This document shows, in pieces, positions 19,375 through 29,328 of a stretch of 64,000 bases of DNA. The stretch lies in assembly GCF_023016265.1 (NCBI RefSeq), contig NZ_CP095412.1, forward strand, positions 3,534,001 to 3,598,000, given 5' to 3'. The stretch is from Blastococcus sp. PRF04-17 (GTDB taxonomy: Bacteria > Actinomycetota > Actinomycetes > Mycobacteriales > Geodermatophilaceae). A program made the translations under genes and the position numbers. The stretch's first letter is position 1. The number at the start of each line of letters is the position of its first letter. The notes under the pieces were generated by a model. The model was not told the DNA's origin and did not search any database. It saw nothing but the letters and a program-made list of their open reading frames with translations.

Positions 19375-20429
19375 GCTCGCAGGAGTTCACCTACGCGGCC
19401 TCCGGCGTCGACATCGACGCGGGAGAGCGCGCGGTCACGCTGATGAAGGCCGCGGTCGAGCGGACCAACCGGCCCGAGGTGGTCGGCGGGCTCGGCGGGT
19501 TCGCCGGACTGTTCGCCCTCGACGTGCAGAAGTACCGCCGGCCCCTGCTGGCCTCCTCCACGGACGGCGTCGGCACCAAGATCGCGCTGGCCCGGCAACT
19601 GGACCGGCACGACACCGTCGGCATCGACCTGGTCGCCATGGTCGTCGACGACCTGGTCGCCTGCGGCGCCGAGCCGCTGTTCCTCCAGGACTACGTGGCC
19701 TGCGGCAAGGTCGTCCCCGAGCGGATCGCCGCGATCGTCACCGGCATCGCCGCGGGGTGCACGCTGGCCGGCGCCGCCCTGGTCGGCGGAGAGACCGCCG
19801 AGCACGGCGACCTCATGGACGCCGACGAGTACGACCTGGCCGCCACGGCGGTCGGCGTGGTCGAGGCCGATGCGGTCCTGGGGCCGGAGCGGGTGGTCGA
19901 GGGCGACGCGGTGATCGCCATGGCGTCGTCGGGCTTCCACTCCAACGGCTACTCGCTCGTGCGCCGCGTGGTCGCGGCCGCGGGGCTGGACTTGCACGGC
20001 ACGCCGGCCGGCCTGGACCGGACGCTCGGGGAGGAACTGCTCGAGCCCACGCGCATCTACGCCCGCGACTGCCTGGCGCTCGTCGAGGCGCTGGGCGTCG
20101 ACACCGTGCACGCCTTCGCGCACATCACCGGCGGCGGGCTGGCCGGCAACACGGCCCGCGTCGTCCCCGACGGGCTCGAGGCCGTGCTGGACCGCAGCAC
20201 CTGGGCCCTGCCCGGGGCCGTGCGGCTGCTCGAGGAGCACGGCGTGCCGCGCGAGGAGTCCGAACGCGCGTTCAACTGCGGCGTCGGGATGGTTGCCGCC
20301 GTCGCGCACGACGGCGCGGACGCCGCCGTCGCGCAGCTCACTGCCGCCGGCGTGCCCGCCTGGATCGCGGGCAGCGTCCAGCCGCGAACCGGCGACGCCG
20401 CCGCCCGCCTGGTGGGCACCTACCGCTGA
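19371..20429 (+). CDS. purM: Phosphoribosylformylglycinamidine cyclo-ligase
   Basis: PurM (AIR synthetase) closes the imidazole ring of FGAM using ATP. The 352-aa protein starts at GTG 19371, overlapping the purF stop (GTGA). Signature segments are YAASGVDIDAGERAV, SSTDGVGTKIALA, IDLVAMVVDDLVACGAEPLFLQDY, VGGETAEHG and SSGFHSNGYSLVR. It forms a two-gene operon with purF. The palindromic repeat copy B lies just beyond its stop. Confidence 0.97.
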   Translation: MSSQEFTYAASGVDIDAGERAVTLMKAAVERTNRPEVVGGLGGFAGLFALDVQKYRRPLLASSTDGVGTKIALARQLDRHDTVGIDLVAMVVDDLVACGAEPLFLQDYVACGKVVPERIAAIVTGIAAGCTLAGAALVGGETAEHGDLMDADEYDLAATAVGVVEADAVLGPERVVEGDAVIAMASSGFHSNGYSLVRRVVAAAGLDLHGTPAGLDRTLGEELLEPTRIYARDCLALVEALGVDTVHAFAHITGGGLAGNTARVVPDGLEAVLDRSTWALPGAVRLLEEHGVPREESERAFNCGVGMVAAVAHDGADAAVAQLTAAGVPAWIAGSVQPRTGDAAARLVGTYR

Positions 20430-20434
20430 TCCGC

Positions 20435-20486
20435 GCTTTCTGTACCGGAAGCGGCCGCCGACGGCTCAGCTTTCGGTACAGAAAGC
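20435..20486. repeat. Tandem pair of GTAC-centred palindromes, copy B
   Basis: P1' (20435-20452, GCTTTCTGTACCGGAAGC) and P2' (20469-20486, GCTTTCGGTACAGAAAGC) have centres 34 bp apart, the same period as copy A, and share the spacer motif CCGCCGACGG. The pair again lies between convergent genes (purM and the DUF3073 gene), which fits a shared terminator or a dispersed intergenic repeat. Confidence 0.85.
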
Positions 20487-20550
20487 GGGGTTGGCGGGGA
20501 CGCGACGACACCGCCACCCCGGAGGGCGGCGGTGTCGGTCGAACCGTTCC

Positions 20551-20778
20551 TCAGCGAGGGCTGGCGGCCCAGTCGTCGTCCGCGTCGTCGTCCGCCCAGC
20601 GGTCGGCGTACTCGTCGTCCTCGTCCTCGTCGTCGTCCGACGGCGCCGGAGGGGCGCTGTAGGACGGCGTGGAACCAGCCAGCTCCCGCTGCAGCGCGGA
20701 GAGGTCGGTGTTGGGTGAGCTGTACTTGAGCTCACGGGCCACGCGTGTCTGCTTGGCCTTCGCTCGGCCGCGCCCCAT
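20551..20778 (-). CDS. DUF3073 family protein
   Basis: The 75-aa protein begins MGRGRAKAKQTRVARELKYSS, the hallmark of DUF3073, and continues NTDLSALQRELAG before a very acidic Asp/Glu tail with DRWADDDADDDW. This small basic-then-acidic protein is found in many actinobacteria near purM. Its function is unknown; the basic head and acidic tail suggest nucleic-acid or protein binding. It is convergent with purM. Confidence 0.9.
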   Translation of the reverse strand: MGRGRAKAKQTRVARELKYSSPNTDLSALQRELAGSTPSYSAPPAPSDDDEDEDDEYADRWADDDADDDWAASPR

Positions 20779-20927
20779 CGGCTCGACCCCCTCGTTACGG
20801 AGTGCGGAGGCCCAGCCAGCGGCTGTTGCGGCCCGCGTGGCGACCCCGACTGAGTGACTATGTCTCGGACAACCTTACGACACGGATCGGCGTCGGGCAC
20901 ACGTCCCTCCCTCGCGGGAGGAACGCG

Positions 20928-21992
20928 TCACCGGGGCAGGCGGATCGTGGCCAGCCGGCCGACCGACCGCATGCGCTCCTCGGCCAGCCGGTCGGCGGCC
21001 ACCGCGGGGGAGACGCCCTCGTCGTCCGCGGCCCGGAAGACGCGCAGCGCGACGTCGAAGATGCCGCTGGCCTTGGCCTGGGCGCGCGCGAACGAGAATC
21101 CGTGTCGCTCGTCCTCGACCTGGATGACGCCACCGGCGTTCACCAGGTAGTCGGGGGCGTAGAGGATCCCGCGGGCCCGCAGCTGCTCGGCGACCTCCGG
21201 GGTGGCCAGCTGGTTGTTGGCTCCACCGCAGACGATCCGCGAGGGCAGCGCCGCGACCGTGTCCGGGTCCAGCGCGCCGCCGAGGGCGTTGGGGGAGTAG
21301 ACGTCGTGCGCCGTCCGGACCAGCGTCGCGGTGTCCTCCACCGCCTCGACCTGCGGATACCGCGCCCGCAGTCGCTCGACGGCCGCGGGTGCGACGTCGG
21401 TGACCAGCACGTGCGCGCCGTCCTCGACCAGGTGGCCGACCAGGTGCGAACCGACCTTGCCGGCCCCGGCCACGGCGACGGTGCGGCCGGCCAGCGACCG
21501 CGTGCCCCAGCAGTGCTGGGCGGCGGCCTGCATGCCGAGGAAGACGCCGTAGGCGGTGAGCACCGACGAGTCGCCGCAGCCGCCGTAGGCCTCCGAGCGG
21601 CCGTGCGCGTAGCGGGTCTCCCGCCCCACCACGTCGAGGTCGGCGTTGTACGTGCCGACGTCGCACGCGGTGAGGTACCGACCGCCGAGCGACTCCACGA
21701 ACCGGCCGTAGGCGCGCAGCAGCGCTTCGGTCTTGTCGGTGTCCGGATCGCCGATGATCACGGCCTTGCCGCCGCCCAGGTCGAGCCCGGCGAGGCTGTT
21801 CTTGTACGACATGGCCTTGGACAGCCGGAGGGCGTCGGCGACCGCGGCCTCCTCGGTGGCGTAGGGGTAGAACCGCGTGCCACCGAGGCCCGGGCCCAGG
21901 GCCGTCGAGTGGATCGCGATGACGGCCCGCAGCCCCGACTCGGGATCGCTGCAGAAGACGACCTGTTCGTGACCCTGGCTCATGATTTCCAC
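20928..21992 (-). CDS. Leucine/valine dehydrogenase (Glu/Leu/Phe/Val dehydrogenase family)
   Basis: This enzyme reversibly deaminates a branched-chain amino acid with NAD, making 2-oxo acids for branched fatty acid supply. The 354-aa protein has [31 protein letters not shown] (Gly-rich loop and catalytic Lys), the acidic residue in TACDVGT, and the Rossmann motif [14 protein letters not shown]. The start is taken as GTG 21992 because a TACGCT -10 box lies 7 nt upstream; an internal ATG four codons later is possible. Valine or leucine preference cannot be read from sequence. Confidence 0.9.
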   Translation of the reverse strand: MEIMSQGHEQVVFCSDPESGLRAVIAIHSTALGPGLGGTRFYPYATEEAAVADALRLSKAMSYKNSLAGLDLGGGKAVIIGDPDTDKTEALLRAYGRFVESLGGRYLTACDVGTYNADLDVVGRETRYAHGRSEAYGGCGDSSVLTAYGVFLGMQAAAQHCWGTRSLAGRTVAVAGAGKVGSHLVGHLVEDGAHVLVTDVAPAAVERLRARYPQVEAVEDTATLVRTAHDVYSPNALGGALDPDTVAALPSRIVCGGANNQLATPEVAEQLRARGILYAPDYLVNAGGVIQVEDERHGFSFARAQAKASGIFDVALRVFRAADDEGVSPAVAADRLAEERMRSVGRLATIRLPR

Positions 21993-21999
21993 GCCCCGA

Positions 22000-22005
22000 A
22001 GCGTA
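22000..22005 (-). promoter_or_regulatory. -10 box of a leaderless promoter for the amino acid dehydrogenase
   Basis: On the minus strand TACGCT lies 7 nt before GTG 21992. There is no ribosome-binding site for that GTG. It lies in a 148-bp divergent region shared with the sugar ABC operon. Confidence 0.55.
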
Positions 22006-22140
22006 GATCTCCGTCACAGGTGTCCCCCGGACGGCGGGACCGGGGTGGGTCACGACCGCGCCCGGGCCCGCTAACGGGCAGAATCCTGGGGCGACACACG
22101 GCGGCGGCGACGGTGCCCCCGCGAGCACAGGAGGACACCC

Positions 22141-23118
22141 ATGCCCGCACCCCGGCGACTGCTCGCGCTCGTCCTAGCCGCGCCGCTGCTCCTGGCGTCC
22201 TGCACCACCGACAGCAGCGACGAGAGGGACGCCGGGTCGGACACCGGCGGCGACACCCAGGACCTCAGCTTCGCGGTGATCACCCACGGGTCGGCCGGCG
22301 ACGCCTTCTGGGACGTCGTCCAGAACGGTGCCGTGGCGGCGGGCGAGGAGCTCGGCATCGAGGTGGACTACCAGAGCGACGGCGACCCGCAGCGCCAGGC
22401 GCAGCTCATCGACGCCGCGGTCAACCAGGACGTCGACGGCATCGTCGTCTCCATGGCCAACCCCGACGCGCTGCAGGACTCCATCGAGGCGGCTGTCGAG
22501 GCCGGCATCCCGGTCGTGACGATCAACTCCGGCGGCGACCGCTCCGCCGAGTTCGGCGCCATCGGGCACGTCGGCCAGGACGAGACGATCGCCGGTCTGG
22601 GGGCCGGGCGGGAGCTGGCCACCGCCGGAGCGGGCAACGTGCTCTGCGTGCTCCACGAGGCGGGCAACATCGGGCTCGAGCAGCGCTGCTCGGGCGCCTC
22701 CGAGGGGCTGGGCAGCGACGTCAGGGCCGTGCAGGTCGACATCAACGACCTGCAGGGCGCGCAGTCCACGATCACCTCGCAGCTGCAGAGCGACCCGAGC
22801 ATCGACGCCGTCCTCACCCTGAACTCCGCCGTGGCCGCCGTCGCGGTGGCGGCGGCCGGTGACGCCGGGTCGGAGGCGCTGGTCGCGACGTTCGACCTGA
22901 ACTCCGACGTCATCTCCGGCATCCAGGACGGCGACATCGCCTTCGCGGTCGACCAGCAGCAGTACGAACAGGGATACCTGCCGATCGTGATGCTCAAGCT
23001 GTACGCGGAGAACCTCAACACCGTCGGCGGTGGCCAGCCGGTCCTGACGGGACCGGGCATCGTCGACGCCGACAACGTCGACGAGATCGCCGACCTGGCC
23101 TCGGCCGGCACGCGCTGA
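22141..23118 (+). CDS. Sugar ABC transporter substrate-binding lipoprotein (RbsB-like)
   Basis: The 325-aa binding protein is exported and lipid-anchored: MPAPRRLLALVLAAPLLLASC gives a lipobox (LLAS|C, Cys near residue 21). The mature part follows the periplasmic-binding-protein type I fold, with DLSFAVITHGSAGDAFWDVVQNGA, DGIVVSMANPDALQDSIE, GIPVVTINSGG and FAVDQQQYEQGYLPIVML near the end. The ATG follows AGGAGG closely. It is the first gene of an operon with a permease and an ATPase; the sugar is unknown, perhaps a pentose, inositol or similar. Confidence 0.9.
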   Translation: MPAPRRLLALVLAAPLLLASCTTDSSDERDAGSDTGGDTQDLSFAVITHGSAGDAFWDVVQNGAVAAGEELGIEVDYQSDGDPQRQAQLIDAAVNQDVDGIVVSMANPDALQDSIEAAVEAGIPVVTINSGGDRSAEFGAIGHVGQDETIAGLGAGRELATAGAGNVLCVLHEAGNIGLEQRCSGASEGLGSDVRAVQVDINDLQGAQSTITSQLQSDPSIDAVLTLNSAVAAVAVAAAGDAGSEALVATFDLNSDVISGIQDGDIAFAVDQQQYEQGYLPIVMLKLYAENLNTVGGGQPVLTGPGIVDADNVDEIADLASAGTR

Positions 23119-23132
23119 GCACCCGCGGGGAC

Positions 23133-24193
23133 GTGCGGGCGGCGCGACCCGGCGCCGGTGACCCGGCGCAGCGCCGGGCCGACGAGCGGCTGGCCGCGAC
23201 GGGGGTGCTGCGCCGGCTGCTCGTGAAGCCCGAGCTGGGTGCGCTGATCGGCGCCGTCGTCGTCTTCGCGTTCTTCGCCGTCCAGTCCCAGGCCTTCCGG
23301 TCGGCTCGGGGCGTCGCGAACTGGATGGACCCGGCCTCGACGCTCGGCATCATGGCGGTCGCCGTCGCGCTGCTGATGATCGGCGGACACTTCGACCTGT
23401 CCGCCGGCGTGATGACCGGGACGACCGCGCTCACCGTCGCCGTGGTCGCCGTGGAGTTCCGGCAGAACATCTGGGTCGCGATCGCCGCCGCACTGGTCGT
23501 CGCGCTCGTGATCGGCTTCGTCAACGGCTGGCTGGTCACCCGCACCGGGCTGCCCAGCTTCATCATCACGCTGGGCACCTTCCTGATGCTCCAGGGCCTC
23601 AACCTCGGCCTCACCAAGCTGTTCACGGGCACGGTGAGCGTCGCCGGCATCGGCCAGGCGCCGGGCTTCGGTGCCGCCGAGTGGGTCTTCGCCTCCAAGG
23701 TGAGCATCGCCGGGGCGGAGTTCCGGATCGCCGTGCTGTGGTGGGTGCTGTTCACGGCGCTGGCCACCTGGGTGCTGCTGCGCACCCGCTTCGGCAACTG
23801 GATCTTCGCCACCGGCGGCGACGACGTCGCCGCCCGCAACGTCGGCGTCCCGGCCCGGCGGACGACGATCGCGCTGTTCATGACCACGGCGACCGCGGCG
23901 TGGTTCGTCGGGACGACGCTGGCCGTGCGGCTGACCTCCGTGCAGGCGAACACCGGCATCGGGCAGGAGCTGATCTACATCGTCGCGGCGGTCATCGGCG
24001 GGTGCCTGCTCACCGGTGGCTTCGGCTCGGCGGTCGGCGCCTCGCTGGGCGCGTTGATCTTCGGCATGACGCAGCTCGGCATCCCGTACCTGCGCTGGGA
24101 GGCCGACTGGTTCTACTTCTTCCTGGGCGCGATGCTGCTGCTCGCGGTGCTGGCCAACCGGCTGGTCCGCCGCTACGCCGAGGCGGCACGACG

Positions 24194-24197
<4 letters not shown>
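23133..24197 (+). CDS. Sugar ABC transporter permease (RbsC-like)
   Basis: This 354-aa integral membrane protein has about 9-10 helices and the family's [14 protein letters not shown] and [23 protein letters not shown] segments, plus [14 protein letters not shown] in the cytoplasmic loop that contacts the ATPase. GTG 23133 is the likely start, 14 bp after the binding-protein stop. The stop overlaps the ATPase gene. It forms the channel of the importer. Confidence 0.9.
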
Positions 24198-24979
<782 letters not shown>

Positions 24980-25169
24980 CTCACCCCTCCGAGGGAGGGC
25001 GGCTCAGGGACGTCCACGCCCGTGTCGACATGTCTCTGCGTGAGCGAACGCTGACCTCGCGAATTGATCGAGGCGTGTCGGATGAGCCGCGTGTTGCCTT
25101 TGTGACTACTGGTGACGGTGCGAACCTTCCGGAGCTTTCCCGCCCACCCTCTTCCCCAGGGAGCGAGCA
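24980..25169. promoter_or_regulatory. Upstream region of the M23 peptidase gene with a GTGAC direct repeat
   Basis: There is no gene in this 190-bp gap. GTGAC occurs at 25102-25106 and again at 25112-25116, a 10-bp period that puts both on the same DNA face. The arrangement is reminiscent of direct-repeat boxes bound by MtrA-type regulators that control actinobacterial wall hydrolases, but the match is short and unproven. A short CCCTCC/GGAGGG hairpin near 24985-24999 may end the ABC operon. Confidence 0.3.
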
Positions 25170-26509
25170 ATGTTCCAGCGCCGTCCGTCCGGACCGGCGA
25201 CCAGACGCCTGCGGGTCGCGCTGATCGGTGTCGTCGCCGGCGCCGTGGTGCTGGCCTCCGCCGTGCCTGCGTCCGCCGTCCCTGCCCCTCCGCCCAATCC
25301 CACCGACGGCCAGCTCGGGGCCGCCCGCTCGGCACAGGACGCCGCCGCCGCCGAGGTCGGGCGCATCGCCGCGCTGGTCGCGGCCTCGGAGGCCGAGCTC
25401 GAGCGCGTCGGCATCCAGGCCGAGGCGGCGGGCACCGCCTACCTGATCGCTGAGGAGGCACTGCTCAACGCGCAGGCCGTCGCCGAGCAGACCGCCGCGG
25501 AGCTGGCGGAGGCAGGCGCTGCCGTCGAGGCCGCGCAGGCCCGGATCGCCACGTTCTCGCGCGACAGCTACATCAACAACGGCTCGCTGGCGGCTCGGCG
25601 GCGCTCTTCGACGCCGACGGCCCGGGGGAGCTGATCCAGCGCGCGGCCCTGCTGGACTACGTGGCCGCCAACGAGGTCGACGTCCTGGACCAGCTCGAGA
25701 TCGCGAAGGTGGCCCAGGCCAACGCCGACTCCTCCGCGCGCAAGGCTCGGGACGAGATGGCCGCCGCCGAGGATGCGGCGCAGGCGGCCAAGCAGCGCGC
25801 CGACGCCCAGCTCGCCGCCCAGCAGAGCGCCTACGAGCAGGTGGCCGCGCAGAAGGCGGACTACGACCGCCAGCTGCAGGCGGCGCAGATCAAGCTGCTG
25901 GAGCTGCAGGGGGCGCGCAACGCCTACGACCAGTGGGTCGCGCAGAAGCAGGCCGAGGAGGCCGCCGCGGCAGCGGCGGCGCAGCGGGCGGCCGAGGCGG
26001 CCGCCGCAGCCGCCGCGGCCGCGAGGAGGGACAACGTCAGCTCCGGCGGCGGCGGCGGCGGCGGCGGGGACGGCGGCGGGGGCGGACCGGTGATCTCGGG
26101 GTCCTACGCCAAGCCGACCTCCGGCCGGGTCTCCAGCTGCTTCGGCCTCCGGTGGGGCGCGCTGCACGGTGGCGTCGACATCGCCGCCCCGGTGGGCACC
26201 CCGATCTACGCCGCCACCTCGGGCATCGTGAAGCGTGCCGGCCCGGCCACCGGCTTCGGCCTGGCCGTCTACATCCTCGGCGACGACGGCTACGTGACCG
26301 TGTACGGCCACGTCAACCGCTACTTCGTCTCGGCCGGCGAGCGCGTCGCCGCCGGCGAGCAGATCGCCGAGGTCGGCAACCGCGGTCAGTCGACCGGGCC
26401 GCACCTGCACTTCGAGGTGCATCCGGGCGGCGTCATGTACGGCAACCAGATCAACCCGGTGCCGTGGCTGAACAACCGGGGCGTGTACATCGGGGGCTGC
26501 GGCGGCTGA
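25170..26509 (+). CDS. Secreted M23 (LytM-type) metallopeptidase with coiled coil, apparent -1 frameshift
   Basis: This is probably a secreted peptidoglycan hydrolase or hydrolase activator. An N-terminal signal (RLRVALIGVVAGAVVLASAVPASA) is followed by long Ala/Glu-rich coiled coils, a Gly-rich linker and a C-terminal M23 domain. Zinc ligands are in GALHGGVDIAAP, and HLHFEVH ends the domain; the overall layout resembles EnvC/RipA-associated proteins. Near 25594 the frame breaks: NNGSLA should continue as SAALFDADGPGELIQRAALLD, which lies in another frame. One added base in GCGGCT restores a protein of about 446 aa. Confidence 0.86.
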
Positions 26510-26526
26510 GCCGCGCACCCGGACAG

Positions 26527-26572
26527 AGCAGCGGCCCGCCACTTCGGGGATGAGTGGCGGGCCGCTTCTGCT
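26527..26572. terminator. Strong bidirectional terminator hairpin
   Basis: The sequence AGCAGCGGCCCGCCACT (26527-26543) pairs with AGTGGCGGGCCGCTTCTGCT (26553-26572) across a 9-nt loop. It lies between the convergent M23 and lipoprotein genes and can serve both. Confidence 0.8.
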
Positions 26573-27090
26573 CAGCTGGTCGGGGCCGCCGACTCGCCGC
26601 TGTCGACGTCGATCCCGCACTCGTCGCGGAGGTAGGCCGCGACGTTCGCCGATGCCCCGGCGAGCTCCTGCTGCAAGGGGGCGATCTCCTGCTGGAAGGT
26701 GGTGGCCGCGTTCGGATCGCTGAAGTCGACGTTCGAGATCGCCGTGGCGATCTGGTCGATGCCCCCTGCCAGCGCCTCCCAGTCCTCGGCGATCTCCGCC
26801 GGTGGCTCGACGTCGCGCACGGCCTGGGCGGCCTGCTGCAGCGCCTGCGGCAGAGTTGAGGGGTCGGACTGCGCGTCGAACGTCGAGGTGACGCGCTCCT
26901 GGATGGAGGCCGCGTCGGCGCAGAAGCCGGAGTCGGCGGCCTCGGCGGTCGTCTCCGCCGCGCTGGACGTGGTCTCGCTGGTGGTCTCGGACGACGCGGT
27001 GTCGTTCCCGGAGCCGCCACAGGCGGTGAGCAGGGCGGCGGCCGCGGCCACGGCGAGTCCGTCGCGGCAGGCGGTGAGGGTTCGGCGCAT
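26572..27090 (-). CDS. Small lipoprotein of unknown function
   Basis: The 172-aa protein has a lipoprotein signal, AVAAAAALLTAC (lipobox LTA|C), followed by a Ser/Thr/Glu-rich linker and a helical domain: AASIQERVTSTFDAQSDPSTLPQALQQAAQAV, then PAEIAEDWEALAGGIDQIATAI and VAAYLRDECGIDV. Two Cys in the mature part (FCADA and DECGI) may form a disulfide. It resembles many actinobacterial secreted helical proteins of unknown role. The start is ATG 27090, supported by a TAGCCT -10 box. Confidence 0.78.
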   Translation of the reverse strand: MRRTLTACRDGLAVAAAAALLTACGGSGNDTASSETTSETTSSAAETTAEAADSGFCADAASIQERVTSTFDAQSDPSTLPQALQQAAQAVRDVEPPAEIAEDWEALAGGIDQIATAISNVDFSDPNAATTFQQEIAPLQQELAGASANVAAYLRDECGIDVDSGESAAPTS

Positions 27091-27097
27091 GGAGCGG

Positions 27098-27142
27098 AGG
27101 CTAGCGGCCGGACGGGCCCGCGTGCAGGCTCGCGGCTACCGT
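27098..27142. promoter_or_regulatory. Divergent leaderless promoters for lipoprotein (-) and MBL hydrolase (+)
   Basis: TAGCCT on the minus strand (27098-27103) lies 7 nt before ATG 27090. TACCGT on the plus strand (27137-27142) lies 7 nt before GTG 27150. Both starts lack ribosome sites, so the pair looks like two leaderless promoters packed into 59 bp. Confidence 0.5.
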
Positions 27143-27149
27143 GCGCGAC

Positions 27150-28019
27150 GTGGACGTGCCCGTCGACCCGCGCCTGGGCTGGGGTCTGCCCGCTCCGGGG
27201 ACGATGCCCCGTACGGCCGATCTCGAGCCGCTCGTGACCCGGGTGCTCGCGCCCAATCCGTCGGGGATGACGCTCGACGGCACCAACACGTACCTCGTCG
27301 GCGCCCCCGGCAGTGGCCAGGCGGTGGTCGTCGACCCCGGTCCGGACGACCCCGCGCACCTCGCGGCGGTGGAAGCAGCGCTGAGCGCCCGGGACGCCCG
27401 GTGCGTGGCGGTGCTTGTCACCCACCACCACGGCGACCACGCGGAGGCGGCGCTGCCGTGGGGCGGGTACTTCGAGGCCCCGGTCGCGGCCGCCACCTCC
27501 GCGGTCGCCGGGCCCCGCGGGCGGGTCCTCTCCGACGGGGACCGGCTCGCGCTGGCCGGCACCACGATCGGCGTCGTCCCGACACCCGGGCACACCGCCG
27601 ACCACCTGGCCTTCCGGCTGGAGTCCGGAGCCCTCCTCGTCGGCGACCACGTCCTGGGCCGCGGGACGTCGGTGGTCACCCACCCCGAGGGCGACGTGGT
27701 GGCCTACCTGGAGTCGCTGCGCCGGGTGCACGACCTCGGGCCGAGCGCGCTCTACTGCGGCCACGGGCCCGAGCTCACCGAGGACCCGGGTGCGGTTATC
27801 GCCTTCTACCTGGCCCACCGCGCCTACCGCGAGCAGCAGCTGCTCACCGCGCTCGCCGACGGCCCGGCCACCGTCGACGCCCTGGTCGCCACCGTCTACG
27901 CCGAGGTGCCGCGCCGGTTGTGGCCGGCGGCCGAGCAGTCCACCCGGGCGACCCTGGCCAAGCTCCGGGCCGAGGGGCGGATCGAGGACGCGCCCGACGG
28001 GGCGGTGCGCCTGGCATGA
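27150..28019 (+). CDS. Metallo-beta-lactamase-fold hydrolase (LACTB2-like)
   Basis: This 289-aa MBL-fold enzyme has the ligands THHHGDH, then PTPGHTADH, GDHVLG and CGHGPEL. A winged-helix-like C-terminal region (LWPAAEQSTRATLAKLRAEGRI) is typical of the LACTB2/RNase-like subgroup, which includes nucleases and thioester hydrolases. GTG 27150 (MDVPVDPRLGWG) is preferred because the -10 box predicts transcription starting there; GTG 27141 would overlap the box. The stop overlaps the acyl-CoA synthetase gene, suggesting a shared acyl substrate. Confidence 0.85.
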   Translation: MDVPVDPRLGWGLPAPGTMPRTADLEPLVTRVLAPNPSGMTLDGTNTYLVGAPGSGQAVVVDPGPDDPAHLAAVEAALSARDARCVAVLVTHHHGDHAEAALPWGGYFEAPVAAATSAVAGPRGRVLSDGDRLALAGTTIGVVPTPGHTADHLAFRLESGALLVGDHVLGRGTSVVTHPEGDVVAYLESLRRVHDLGPSALYCGHGPELTEDPGAVIAFYLAHRAYREQQLLTALADGPATVDALVATVYAEVPRRLWPAAEQSTRATLAKLRAEGRIEDAPDGAVRLA

Positions 28020-29323
28020 CGGCTCGGGTGGTGCGCCCGCGCGACAGCGAGCGCGACCAGCGGCGGGCGGCGGCATCGCTCGCCGCCGCGGGCCTCGGCG
28101 CCGGCGACCGGCTGCTCGTGTCGGCGACGGCCTCCCCGGCCCTGCTGGCCGCCGTGCTCGGCGCGCTGCGCACCGGCGTCGTACCGGTCGTCCTCGACCC
28201 GGCCCTGCCGGCCGCCGAACGGGCCGTCCTGGCCGGGGACGCCGCGCCCGCCATGGACGTCGGCAGCGCACCGGAGCGCCTGCTCGGCGACGAGCAGGCC
28301 GACCTGGCCGACGTCCCGCTCGCCCGGCCGATGCACTACACCTCCGGGACGACGGGCCGTCGCAAGGGCGTCTGGTCGGGGGTGCTGGCCGAGGACGACG
28401 CGGGATCGCTGGCGCGGGAGGAGATCGACCTCTGGGAGTTCGTCCCGGACGACCGGCACCTCGTCCTGTCGCCGCTGCACCACAGCGCCCCGCTGCGCTT
28501 CGCCGTCCACACGCTGCTCGCCGGCGGTGAGGTGCTGCTCCCCGGGCCCTTCGACGCGGCGCGCGCGGCAGAGGTCATCACGACGCAGCGCCCCACGACC
28601 ACCTTCTGCGTGCCCACGCACCTGCAGCGTCTGCTGCGCGAGCAGGTCGACTGGTCCTCGTTCCGGCGGCTGGTGCACGCCGGCGCGCCCTGCCCCGCAC
28701 CGCTCAAGCGGGCCGTCCTCGCGGCGGCGCCCGCGGGCAGCGTGTGGGAGTTCTACGGCTCGACCGAGGCGCAGTTCACCGTCTGCTCGCCCGAGCACTG
28801 GCTCGCGCACCCGGGCAGCGTGGGCCGGGCACGGCCCGGCCGGAGGCTCACGACCGACGAGCGCGGACAGCTCTGGTGCGCGGTGCCCCGCTGGGCGCGG
28901 TTCGAGTACTGGCGTGCGCCGGAGAAGACCGCGGCCGCCTGGCGGGGCGACCAGGTCACCGTCGGCGACCTGGGCCGGGTGGACGACGACGGAACGGTGT
29001 GGCTGGACGGCCGGCGGGAGGACCTGGTCATCTCCGGCGGGGTGAACGTCTACCCGGCCGAGGTGGAGGCGGTGCTGGACGCGCATCCCGCGGTGGCCGA
29101 GAGCGCGGTGTTCGGCGTGCCCGACGAGGAGTGGGGTCAGCGCGTGGTGGCCGCCTACGTCGGCACCGCCGATCCGGCGGAGCTCACCCGGTGGGCCCGC
29201 GAGCGTCTCGGCGCGGCCAAGCGGCCGAAGAGCGTCCACCGACTCGACGACCTGCCCCGCACCTCGACGGGCAAGGTGCGCCGGCTCGACCTGCCGGAGG
29301 CGCTCGGCCTGACCGCTGACTGA
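28016..29323 (+). CDS. Short acyl-CoA synthetase (AMP-forming)
   Basis: This 435-aa adenylate-forming enzyme is somewhat shorter than usual (about 500-550 aa), mainly in the N-domain. Core motifs are YTSGTTGRRKGV (P-loop), FYGSTEAQFT, the hinge region VWLDGRREDLVISGGVNVYPAEVE, and the catalytic Lys in TSTGKVRR. It activates a carboxylic acid to an acyl-AMP and then acyl-CoA; the substrate is unknown. It is translationally coupled to the MBL hydrolase (ATGA), so a synthetase/hydrolase pair acting on the same thioester is possible. Confidence 0.87.
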   Translation: MTARVVRPRDSERDQRRAAASLAAAGLGAGDRLLVSATASPALLAAVLGALRTGVVPVVLDPALPAAERAVLAGDAAPAMDVGSAPERLLGDEQADLADVPLARPMHYTSGTTGRRKGVWSGVLAEDDAGSLAREEIDLWEFVPDDRHLVLSPLHHSAPLRFAVHTLLAGGEVLLPGPFDAARAAEVITTQRPTTTFCVPTHLQRLLREQVDWSSFRRLVHAGAPCPAPLKRAVLAAAPAGSVWEFYGSTEAQFTVCSPEHWLAHPGSVGRARPGRRLTTDERGQLWCAVPRWARFEYWRAPEKTAAAWRGDQVTVGDLGRVDDDGTVWLDGRREDLVISGGVNVYPAEVEAVLDAHPAVAESAVFGVPDEEWGQRVVAAYVGTADPAELTRWARERLGAAKRPKSVHRLDDLPRTSTGKVRRLDLPEALGLTAD

Positions 29324-29328
29324 CCGGT

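Noticed and set aside
24980-25169. Possible cyclic-di-AMP riboswitch ahead of the M23 gene
   Set aside because: Such riboswitches do occur before actinobacterial wall hydrolases, but the conserved core segments were not found in this 190-bp leader.
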